Origin: an archaeon
GTDB taxonomy: Archaea; Iainarchaeota; Iainarchaeia; Iainarchaeales; CSSED10-239
NCBI GenBank assembly: GCA_023230325.1
Contig: JALNXN010000004.1
Span: 3,898-67,897 of the forward strand
DNA length: 64,000 nucleotides
Reading direction: 5' to 3'
Within the stretch, counting starts at the first letter, position 1. Each line of letters begins with the position of its first letter. Shown piece by piece: positions 57,200 through 64,000 of the stretch. Made by a program: the position numbers and the translations under genes. A model generated the notes under the pieces. The model was given only the letters and a program-made list of their open reading frames with translations. It had not been told where the DNA came from and made no database searches.

Positions 57200-57637
57200 A
57201 TGGGTAAAAATTATTTAGACAGAGTATTTGATTTTTTAGAAACTAAAAATAAAAATTTTAGAAATTTAAGAAAATTTGGAAAGTATTCTTTTTTTTCTGT
57301 AGTTGCAACTATTACAGATATTATTATATTATTTATATTAACAGAATTTATTGGCATATATTATCTATTGTCTGTAAAAATATCTTATGTTGGTGGAATG
57401 TTAGTTGCATTTTTTGGAAACAAGAAATACACTTTTGATAAGAACAAGAAGAAGAACCTGCATAAGTTTATTGATTTTGTAATAATCTCTGTAATTGACT
57501 TAATGCTTAATATAATACTTATTAAGATATTAACAGAATACTTTAGTGTGTGGTATATCTTTTCAAAAATAATTGTTGTTTTTATTATATTTATTGCAAA
57601 ATATTATACACATAAAAAAATTGCATTTAATAATTAA
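57200..57637 (+). CDS. GtrA-family membrane protein
   Basis: A 145-aa protein with four transmembrane helices, fitting GtrA, a probable flippase for polyprenyl-linked sugars or a scaffold for glycan transfer. The first helix begins FGKYSFFSVVATITDIIILFIL, and a conserved NKKYTF motif lies in the middle loop (GGMLVAFFGNKKYTF). The last helix ends in KYYTHKKIAF. TATA-like sequence and no Shine-Dalgarno before ATG 57200 suggest a short leader. It is divergent from the GT2 gene at 57119. Part of the glycan locus. Confidence 0.9.
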   Translation: MGKNYLDRVFDFLETKNKNFRNLRKFGKYSFFSVVATITDIIILFILTEFIGIYYLLSVKISYVGGMLVAFFGNKKYTFDKNKKKNLHKFIDFVIISVIDLMLNIILIKILTEYFSVWYIFSKIIVVFIIFIAKYYTHKKIAFNN

Positions 57638-57824
57638 CAAACAATTTACTATAGGTTTTATGATATATTTACAAAATCAAAAATTAAATGTTTTTTTAAA
57701 TCTTTTTACTCTAAGATATACTATTAGGATTAGGTTAATCAATTTATAATCAGATAAAAATAATAATAAATTTTAAATTATAATAAATAACAAATTACAA
57801 CAAAAATGTAGAAAAGGAAAGCAA

Positions 57825-59147
57825 ATGAAATTTAATTTGAAAAAAACAATATTCTTTTTAACTATCTTTCTTTTAATTATTGTGATTTTTAGTTTAAGCT
57901 TAAAGGTAAGTCTTGTTGGCTTTCTAATTCTTTCTTCTTTTTATATGTATATTATTATTTCTTTTTTAATAATCTATTACACTTATCCAAACATAGAAGA
58001 TAGACCCTCATTTCCAAAAAAAGTGCCAACTGTTGCAGTTATTACTTATGGTTATAATGACTTTAAACCAATTATAGAAACTGTAAAATCTTTAAAAAAA
58101 TTAAAATATCCAATTCCTTTTAATATCTATGTTATAACAGATGGAACTTGTTCTTTTTTAAAAAAATTCAAAAATGTAAAATTAATTCCTGTGGATAAAA
58201 AATACTTTCAAAAAGGAAGAAATATCAAAGCAGAGATTATGAATGAGGGTCTAAAAAACATAACTGAAGAAAATCTATTTTGTGTTGATGGAGATACCAT
58301 GGCAAATGAAAATGCTTTAATGGAGATGACTCCTTTTCTACAAGGTAAAGTTGCATCAGTAAACAGCCTATTAGTTCCACAAAACACAAATTCTTTTTTT
58401 GAAAAAGTACAATTATTTGAATATCATATAAATTGGGGAATGTCACTTAGAATCTTATCAAGCATGAACTCAATAAGTATTCCTGTAGGTGGGATGTTTA
58501 TTATTAAAAATAAAGTATTTAGAGAGCTTAATGGTTATGATGTAAATAACATCACAGAAGACAGAGAGCTTGGTTATAGACTATTAGAGAAAGGATATTC
58601 AATAAAGTTTACTTCGGTTGCAAAGTCATACACCCAAACCCCTTCAAGCCTAAGAGAATGGATTAAGCAAAGAATGAGGTGGTCTAGAGGAGAGCTTGCA
58701 ACAATCTACAAACATAAGCATTTTTTATTTAATAAAAAGTTAGGTTTTTTTGGAACCTTTACTTTACCAATAACCTTTCTATTACAGACTTTAGGAATAG
58801 CCATGGCTTTTGGTTTAATTTTTAATTTCTTCTCAAGAACCTTTGTTTCATATTATTATTTAGTTATAGAATTTATAAAGTCAGGAGTCTTTTGGATAAC
58901 CCTTCCAAAATTTACATACTTTTATTTTCCTTCAACTTTACTTTTGGTATTAGTGTCTACTGTGTTTTTTATGCTCTATTCAATTAATGCTTTTAGTTTA
59001 AGTAATTTTAAATTTAAGTTAAAACACTTATTTCCATTTATAATTTTTTCAACTTGTTATGTGTTTTTGATTGGGTTTGTATATATTGTTGCAATCTTTT
59101 TAGAAATGATAAATTATAGATTACCAATTTTTAAAAGAGAAACATAA
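57825..59147 (+). CDS. Processive glycosyltransferase family 2 membrane protein
   Basis: A 440-aa enzyme of the cellulose/hyaluronan-synthase type. An N-terminal helix pair, the GT2 domain with VAVITYGYNDFKPI, DGD at 155-157 (CVDGDTMANENAL), TED at 244-246 (NITEDRELGYRLL), QRMRW at 282-286, and at least four C-terminal helices. The D,D,D,QxxRW set shows a catalytically complete enzyme that may build a polysaccharide. Substrate unknown. A spacer of 187 bases from GtrA has no gene. No clear Shine-Dalgarno. Confidence 0.93.
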   Translation: MKFNLKKTIFFLTIFLLIIVIFSLSLKVSLVGFLILSSFYMYIIISFLIIYYTYPNIEDRPSFPKKVPTVAVITYGYNDFKPIIETVKSLKKLKYPIPFNIYVITDGTCSFLKKFKNVKLIPVDKKYFQKGRNIKAEIMNEGLKNITEENLFCVDGDTMANENALMEMTPFLQGKVASVNSLLVPQNTNSFFEKVQLFEYHINWGMSLRILSSMNSISIPVGGMFIIKNKVFRELNGYDVNNITEDRELGYRLLEKGYSIKFTSVAKSYTQTPSSLREWIKQRMRWSRGELATIYKHKHFLFNKKLGFFGTFTLPITFLLQTLGIAMAFGLIFNFFSRTFVSYYYLVIEFIKSGVFWITLPKFTYFYFPSTLLLVLVSTVFFMLYSINAFSLSNFKFKLKHLFPFIIFSTCYVFLIGFVYIVAIFLEMINYRLPIFKRET

Positions 59148-59255
59148 ATGTTTATAAAATAAATTGAACATAAGATATATGAATTGTTGCAAGATCTGAA
59201 AAAACAATTTTATATTAAAAGAAGATTGTAAGAAATAAAAAGAAATTGAGAGAGT

Positions 59256-59969
59256 ATGAGACAAGGAAAAGAAAAAATAAAAGAACATAAATTTAATCAA
59301 AATATATTGTTAGTTTCATTTTTATTATTATTAATTGTAATGATTGCAATATATTCTGGAATAGTCTTATACGATAAATATAAAAAATCAGAAATACAGG
59401 ATGACTTTACTTTACTAAATCAACAGATTCTTTTAAATGATCTTTATAACTCTTATCTAAGTGATGTTAATTCTCAAGATCTAAAATGTGAAGTTTTAAA
59501 TAAACAAATTTCTTCTCAATTAAAAATAAATGAAGAGTTGTTTGAGAGATTAAGATTAATAAATAAGAATGCAATTGTAGAAACTGACAATTCTTTAAAA
59601 TATATGTATGTTTTAACAAATATTAGGTTATGGTTGCAGTATAATAAAGTTAATAAAGATTGTAACATAGATAATGAAACTGTACTTTTCTTCTATCCAG
59701 AAATTGCAGGACACAGTTCTCAAAAAGCAATAAGTGATGCTCAAACTAAAATCTTTGAACACAGATTGGCTAAGTTGCTTGAGAAATGTAAGTATAGATC
59801 TATAGCTTTGCCATATCTAGATTATATACCTGTGCTTGACCAGATAATTAAAGATTATAATGTAACTAGTGCACCTGCAGTTTACATAAACGGCAAAATC
59901 TATTATGAGCTTTATGATAATTATTCTGAAGAGTTTTTGCAGGAATTTGGTTGCGGTGTGGAGAAATAA
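59256..59969 (+). CDS. Membrane-anchored thioredoxin-like protein without CxxC
   Basis: A 237-aa protein with an N-terminal cytosolic basic segment, one membrane helix (about 20-42), and an extracellular domain. The last 90 residues look thioredoxin-like: ETVLFFYPEIAGHSSQKA strand-helix, then a TSAPAVYINGKIYYEL segment with the cis-proline motif, but with no CxxC active site (PEIAGHSS replaces it). The middle region is helical. It may be a redox-inactive chaperone or substrate-binding domain rather than an oxidase. GAGAG precedes ATG 59256. Follows the glycan locus, no other relation known. Confidence 0.65.
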   Translation: MRQGKEKIKEHKFNQNILLVSFLLLLIVMIAIYSGIVLYDKYKKSEIQDDFTLLNQQILLNDLYNSYLSDVNSQDLKCEVLNKQISSQLKINEELFERLRLINKNAIVETDNSLKYMYVLTNIRLWLQYNKVNKDCNIDNETVLFFYPEIAGHSSQKAISDAQTKIFEHRLAKLLEKCKYRSIALPYLDYIPVLDQIIKDYNVTSAPAVYINGKIYYELYDNYSEEFLQEFGCGVEK

Positions 59970-60070
59970 TTTTCTTTTATAGTTGTGGGTGTTTACAGCA
60001 TTTCTTGGACACATTTATATTTATGTTTGTTTAGAATAAATTTAATTTTGTGTGAAAAAGTAATAATTTT

Positions 60071-60727
60071 TTAGGTGTATCTTTCTACATTATTTCTTGG
60101 ACACATATTTTTTAGTGGACACTTTGAACAATTAGGAATTCTTGGTTTACAGATATTTTGTCCTAAGATAACAAAAAGGTGGTTTGTTTTTTCCCATAAG
60201 TGTGGTGGCAACTTCTCTCTTAAGATCATTTCTGTTTCTAGGGGGTTTTTAGAATCTGTATACCCAATTCTGTTCATTATCCTAAAAACATGTGTGTCAA
60301 CACAGATGGCTGGTAGTTTAAAAGCAACACTTCTGACTAGATTTGCAGTCTTTCTTCCAACCCCAGCAAGCTCTATTAACTCTTCAATTTCTTGAGGAAT
60401 GATGTTCTCAAATTTTTCTTCTAAAATCAATGGTAATTCTTTTAAGTGTCTAGCTTTAGTCTTATACATCCCAATAGGCTTAAGAATTTTTTCTAAACTC
60501 TCTAATTTAATTTTTTTAAGGTCCTCAATAGTCTTTACTTTTAAAAATAGTTTGTTGCACACTTTAGCTGTTACCTTGTCTTTTGTTCTTGCAGAAAGAA
60601 TTGTTCCAATCAAGACAAAGAATGGTTTTTTTGTTTTTATTTGAATTTGTTCAGCTAAAGGTATGGTGTAATCTTTTAGTTCTCTTTCTAAGATTTTATA
60701 AACTTCTTCAATATTTATTTTTTCCAT
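60071..60727 (-). CDS. nth: Endonuclease III
   Basis: A DNA glycosylase/AP lyase that removes oxidised pyrimidines. The 218-aa product has the HhH motif ELAGVGRKTANLV with catalytic Lys126, the Asp144 in CVDTHVFRI, and the C-terminal 4Fe-4S ligands C193-x6-C200-x2-C203-x5-C209. The ATG at 60727 gives the typical start MEKINIEEVYKIL. A longer open frame upstream (to 60850) adds 41 hydrophobic residues that no family member has. Convergent with the thioredoxin-like gene. Confidence 0.94.
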   Translation of the reverse strand: MEKINIEEVYKILERELKDYTIPLAEQIQIKTKKPFFVLIGTILSARTKDKVTAKVCNKLFLKVKTIEDLKKIKLESLEKILKPIGMYKTKARHLKELPLILEEKFENIIPQEIEELIELAGVGRKTANLVRSVAFKLPAICVDTHVFRIMNRIGYTDSKNPLETEMILREKLPPHLWEKTNHLFVILGQNICKPRIPNCSKCPLKNMCPRNNVERYT

Positions 60728-61012
60728 ATTTAATTGTATATAAAGTATATTTCTAATTTTATAAATCATGCAACATGTTACACAACTCCAAACTGTGAAA
60801 ACATTTAACAATAATAAATATGAACCTAAAAGTTTAACAATGCATGACATCTTTCTATTAGATGATAATTGGGTAACTTTTTTTGTCTTTTTACAACCCC
60901 ATATCTGTAGAAGACAAAGAAGTAAATAAAATGCTAGTTTGCTATTACACTTGAATTTTAGTTAAAATCACTTTGTGTTATGTAGAAGGCAGTTAAAAAA
61001 TAATTTTTAGAC
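60728..61012. other. 285-base gap with no recognised gene
   Basis: The interval between the nth start and the TldE stop contains A/T-rich sequence and a locally higher-GC part (60770-60910). No tRNA, no frame above 40 codons that resembles a protein, and no clear stem-loop that I can confirm by hand. It may hold the nth promoter on the minus strand. Confidence 0.4.
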
Positions 61013-62305
61013 CTAAATTAAACTAACATCAGGAATTACTGAAAAGGAATACAAGGAGTCTCCAAAGAACTTTTGCTCTTTTGAAAAACTAATGTCTTTA
61101 AGCATAGTCTTTAAGTCCCCTGAGAATGTAAAATTTGTAATTGTCTTTGTAAATTTCCCATTAACAATTTCTTTTGCACTTAATATTGTTAAAGAGAAGT
61201 TTCCTGTTACTAGGTTATTTGTATGAAAGCCAATGATACTATAAACTAAAAGTCCCTTTTTAGTTGAAGATATAATTTTTTCAATTCCCTTTGTTCCTGG
61301 TTTTTGTATAATGTTTGTATAGTCAGTTTCAATTAGTGTTTTTCTAAAACCATTTCCTGTTGGCTTCTTATTATACTTTATAGAGTCATACTGATCATAT
61401 ATTTCTTTTTTAAAAACTCCATTTTCAAAAATAACTTTTTCTGTGGTCTTAAAGCCCTCATCATCAATTGCTTGTGAGCTTAAGAAATAATCAAGATGTG
61501 GTTTTTCCATAATTGAAAAACCCTTACTAAATATTTGTTTATTTTTGAAATTATGCAAATAACTTTCCTTTTTATTAATTAGGCTTCCATTTGTTGCTTC
61601 CAAGATTAATTCCTCAACAAACTCAGAAGTCATCTCAGGAGTCAATATCAAAGTATATTTTCCTTTCTCCCCTGCTTGTGGGTTTGTTTGGTTTAAAGCA
61701 TTTATTCTTGCTTGATTAAATGTTTCTGAAATCTTAATATCTTCTTTTCTTGTAAAGATGTTTTCATAATCTCCAGAGGATGGTTTTTTGTTCTTAGTAT
61801 TTACTACAACTCCAAGATATAAGCTTGATTTTTCAATTTCAAATTCTGTGTGTGGATTGATATATAATTTTTTAAAAATATTTTTGGAAACTTTTCCTGA
61901 ATAGCTAACAATATACTTCTTTTTTTTTAGTTCTTTTTTCACTTTCTCTATAATTTCAGGAAACAAGATTTCTTTAATATCATTAGGATATTTTATTTTT
62001 AAATTTTCTTTATTTTTTCCAAAGTCCTTAATTTTAATTTCATTTTTTTTTAATTTTGCGTTTTTCTTAGCAATCATTATTCCTTTAAGAATATTTTCTT
62101 TGGTTATATGGTTTACTCTTGATTCTCCAAAGGAACTATTAGAGATTATCTTAATATTTAATGACTCTCCTTCTTTGATTCTTGTGTCTGAGATTTTAAA
62201 ACCATCAAGTGACACACTTTCATTTTCTGATTTTGTAAAAATAAATTCTACATTTTCTTTCTTACTTAGATTTTTACAAAATTTATAAATTTCTTCTCTA
62301 TTCAT
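61013..62305 (-). CDS. pmbA: TldE/PmbA-like metalloprotease subunit
   Basis: The 430-aa partner of TldD. The two form a heterodimer that degrades peptides and completes peptide-natural-product maturation in bacteria. It shows the family N-terminal fold (NREEIYKFCKNLSK...), GFKTTEKVIFENGVF and the C-terminal FSGDLKTMLKDISFS pattern (G-[DN]L), but no HExxxH metal site, as expected for TldE. I chose ATG 62305, with GGTGGA a few bases upstream. It overlaps the TldD stop by 8 bases. The pair is on the minus strand. Confidence 0.9.
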   Translation of the reverse strand: MNREEIYKFCKNLSKKENVEFIFTKSENESVSLDGFKISDTRIKEGESLNIKIISNSSFGESRVNHITKENILKGIMIAKKNAKLKKNEIKIKDFGKNKENLKIKYPNDIKEILFPEIIEKVKKELKKKKYIVSYSGKVSKNIFKKLYINPHTEFEIEKSSLYLGVVVNTKNKKPSSGDYENIFTRKEDIKISETFNQARINALNQTNPQAGEKGKYTLILTPEMTSEFVEELILEATNGSLINKKESYLHNFKNKQIFSKGFSIMEKPHLDYFLSSQAIDDEGFKTTEKVIFENGVFKKEIYDQYDSIKYNKKPTGNGFRKTLIETDYTNIIQKPGTKGIEKIISSTKKGLLVYSIIGFHTNNLVTGNFSLTILSAKEIVNGKFTKTITNFTFSGDLKTMLKDISFSKEQKFFGDSLYSFSVIPDVSLI

Positions 62306-63698
62306 GTTTGGTTCCACCAACAACTATATTTTTAATTTTTAGATATGGATTTTTCCCACCAACAAAAGCTGTTTGTCCACCTTTTCCACAAAATCCAATA
62401 TTTAGATCTTTTCCAACCTTGTTAGAAACTCCTTCAATATTTTTTAAATAATCAACTATATTTCCAGAGATTGAAGCTTGTTTATATTTATCTACAATCT
62501 CTCCATTCTTATATTTGTAAGCTTGCTTTATACCAAACATAAAAGTTCCAATATTAGGGTATGTTTGTCCGCCTGAAAAGCCTTTAAGTAAATAACCATT
62601 AAAGTCTTTTAAAAGATCTTTATATTTATCTTTTCCAGTCTCAAAATAGGTATTACTCATTCTTGGAATTGGGATTTGTGCATAACTTTCTGCTCTTGCT
62701 GCTCCGTTTGGTTTTAATTTAAGTTTGGTTGAGCTTTCTAAGTCAAGTAAATAATCATTAACAACTCCTTTTTTTATAAGTTCTCTTTTCTTTGCAACAA
62801 TTCCTTCTTGATCATATTTGTAAAATCCAAATTTTTTAATTTCTGGATTGTCAGTGATGTTTATTTCATGATTTTTAGTAAGTGTCATACCTTTCTTTAA
62901 CACAGATTCATTTCTAATAACTGCATCTGCTTCAAGAGAGTGTCCAATTGCCTCATGTGACAAAAGATCAGAAACCTCAGGAGAAAGTATGATGTCTGAG
63001 GTTGTTATTGGGCAAGGTTTAGAGTTAAGAAGTTCATCTAGTTGTAAAATATTTTCTTCTATAATTTCTTTTTCTGAGTTATAATTTCTTTTTTCTAATC
63101 CTGCAAGGTATCCTATTCTAGAAAGTGCATTTTCAATATTATTATCTTTACTTCCTGTTATGAAGTTGTATAGTAAGAAGAAAGGTTTTTCTTCATAGAT
63201 TTCTGCATATGGACTTAGAAAATAATTTCTTTTTGTAATTTCACTATATCTTAAAGTAGTTTCTAATAATTTAAATTCTTTAATATTTCTTTTAAGAAGC
63301 TCTTTATTAAGTTCAAGAAGTTCTTTTATTTTTGATTGTATATCTTTATTTTCAAATTTTTTATGTTTTACTATAAATTTGTTTTTGTTTTTTGAAAAAT
63401 TAGAAAGCAATGTAGTTTTGTTTTGTTTTTTAGTATCTTCAATACATTTATCAATAATTTTTTTATAGTTTTCAAAAATGTTTGTGGAACAAAATCCTAA
63501 TTTTTTATTTTTATAAATTCTAATTCCAACTCCTTTATTTTCAAGTTCAATTATTTCTTTTATATCTTTTTTATCAATTATTATGTTTGTGGACTTATTA
63601 TCATCTATTCTAATATCATAATAATCAAGGTCTTTAGTTTCTAGGTAGTTTTTAATTTTATCTAAATAATCTTCAATATAGTTTTTTTCTTTGCTCAT
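62298..63698 (-). CDS. tldD: TldD-type metalloprotease
   Basis: A 466-aa catalytic subunit. The metal site HEAIGH (248-253, HExxxH type with downstream EAD) is present, followed by LLDLESSTKLKLKPNGAARAESYAQIPIPRMSNTYF, and the C-terminal GFCGKGGQTAFVGG, all TldD signatures. It acts with TldE, the next gene, on unfolded or modified peptides. In archaea the partners are often found together, with unknown substrates. Start ATG 63698 with no strong ribosome-binding site. A TATA-like ATATATA sits just upstream on the minus strand. Confidence 0.94.
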   Translation of the reverse strand: MSKEKNYIEDYLDKIKNYLETKDLDYYDIRIDDNKSTNIIIDKKDIKEIIELENKGVGIRIYKNKKLGFCSTNIFENYKKIIDKCIEDTKKQNKTTLLSNFSKNKNKFIVKHKKFENKDIQSKIKELLELNKELLKRNIKEFKLLETTLRYSEITKRNYFLSPYAEIYEEKPFFLLYNFITGSKDNNIENALSRIGYLAGLEKRNYNSEKEIIEENILQLDELLNSKPCPITTSDIILSPEVSDLLSHEAIGHSLEADAVIRNESVLKKGMTLTKNHEINITDNPEIKKFGFYKYDQEGIVAKKRELIKKGVVNDYLLDLESSTKLKLKPNGAARAESYAQIPIPRMSNTYFETGKDKYKDLLKDFNGYLLKGFSGGQTYPNIGTFMFGIKQAYKYKNGEIVDKYKQASISGNIVDYLKNIEGVSNKVGKDLNIGFCGKGGQTAFVGGKNPYLKIKNIVVGGTKHE

Positions 63699-63771
63699 TT
63701 ATATATATTGTTACTTTCTTTTTATAAACATATTTTTTTCTTTTTTTTCTTCTAATCTCAAGTCTTTAAAA

Positions 63772-63841
63772 ATATTTGTGTTATCCAATATTATTGTTTA
63801 TTAAACATATTTGTGTTATCCAATATTATTGTTTATTAAAC
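63772..63841 (+). repeat. 35-bp direct repeat, two copies
   Basis: Two identical 35-base copies in tandem (63772-63806 and 63807-63841), containing GTGTTATCCAATATTATTG, with a partial third (ATATTT) at 63842. It lies in the intergenic region between tldD and the pilin-like gene. It may be a regulatory or slippage feature. Confidence 0.9.
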
Positions 63842-63851
63842 ATATTTATAA
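63838..63851 (+). promoter_or_regulatory. TATA box of the pilin-like gene
   Basis: AAACATATTTATAA lies directly after the 35-bp direct repeat and about 25-35 bases before the ATG codons at 63863 and 63875. The short distance suggests a leaderless or nearly leaderless transcript. Inferred. Confidence 0.5.
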
Positions 63852-63862
63852 AAGATAGATTT

Positions 63863-64000
63863 ATGACAGAAAATATGAACAGAAATAAAAACAAAAACAT
63901 TTTTAAGAAAAAATCAATCTCCCCATTAATTGCAACTATCCTTTTAGTTGTTGTTGCTGTGGTGTTAATTGCAGTAGTCTTAACTTGGGGAAAGACTTTC
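63863..64000 (+). CDS. Type IV pilin-like or archaellin-like protein, N-terminal part (cut by window end)
   Basis: The first 46 residues are visible: a basic MTENMNRNKNKN segment, FKKKSISP, then a hydrophobic helix LIATILLVVVAVVLIAVVLT ending in WGKTF. The layout (positive residues, then SxSPLIATIL hydrophobic core) is the class III signal of archaeal type IV pilins (cut by a FlaK/PibD-like peptidase). An alternative start ATG at 63875 gives MNRNKNK. The TATA box is 12-25 bases upstream, so the mRNA may be leaderless. The gene continues outside the window, so the class is tentative. Confidence 0.75.
   Translation, partial: MTENMNRNKNKNIFKKKSISPLIATILLVVVAVVLIAVVLTWGKTF

Noticed and set aside
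60728..60850. N-terminal extension of endonuclease III by 41 residues
   Set aside because: The extension is hydrophobic, rich in Cys, unlike any family member, and a good ATG at 60727 gives the canonical start.

Overview
This AT-rich window (A+T well above 65% by eye) comes from an archaeal chromosome. It carries archaeal and eukaryote-type ribosomal proteins (eS4, eS6, eS8, eS24, eS28, eS31, eL8, eL14, eL18, eL19, eL24, eL32, eL34), RNA polymerase subunits RpoD, RpoN, RpoE1 and Spt4, the factors aIF1, aIF2-gamma and aIF5B, Alba, KEOPS Cgi121, Hef, and a geranylgeranyl reductase. Start codons are often preceded by GTGAT or GGTGA, which matches the archaeal 16S anti-Shine-Dalgarno sequence. 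Many proteins are shortened (51-aa eL14, 63-aa Rpp29, tail-less uL10, zinc-less eL34 and aIF2-gamma), and adk, cmk, ndk and rpoK are missing from their usual places. Together with a 55-aa protein that I associate with Woesearchaeota/Pacearchaeota/Nanoarchaeota, this suggests a reduced DPANN archaeon. The phylum is inference.

Layout. 1-3.3 kb: enolase 3' end, two unrecognised genes, and the uL1-uL10-P1 stalk operon. 3.4-8.5 kb: a split Hef (helicase and nuclease as separate genes with a DUF5680 gene between them), Cgi121, eS8, an exosortase/archaeosortase-like protein and a coiled-coil protein. 8.6-11.7 kb: two exported proteins, one Tyr/Asn-rich and one with five cysteine-paired repeats. 12.0-31.2 kb: one unbroken plus-strand run combining the S10, spc, alpha and L13 operons, with secY, an EMC3/DUF106 gene, rpoD, an embedded tRNA-Leu, rpoN and uS2. 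31.3-38.9 kb: a TrmB-type regulator, then eL8-eS28-eL24-aIF5B-eS6-aIF2-gamma-PIN-RpoE1-Spt4-eS24-eS31. 39.0-43.3 kb: a CPBP protease, an unexplained structured RNA candidate, a P-type ATPase, a tRNA-binding-domain protein and tRNA-Ser. 43.4-54.7 kb: SufS-like desulfurase, TraB-like protein, a 1189-aa surface protein with fibronectin-III-like domains, geranylgeranyl reductase, a HAD phosphatase, tRNA-Gln, TrpRS, Alba, DUF378 and an orphan 484-aa protein. 54.8-60 kb: a surface-glycan locus (GT39-like, two GT2, GtrA) and a membrane-anchored thioredoxin-like protein. 60-64 kb: endonuclease III, a TldD/TldE pair, and the 5' end of a pilin-like gene.

The genes form two themes. The first is a compact translation and transcription core in long operons, in which several ribosomal proteins have lost conserved parts while others (uS3, uS17, eL8, uS13) have gained repetitive lysine-rich extensions. 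The second is a cell-envelope programme: secreted sequon-rich proteins, an archaeosortase-like enzyme, glycosyltransferases, flippase-like GtrA, a CPBP protease, lipid reductase, SecY, EMC3-like insertase and a pilin. The strongest candidate for something undescribed is the structured RNA at about 39.64-39.80 kb. It has perfect, coaxially adjacent terminal helices and I could not assign it to a known class.
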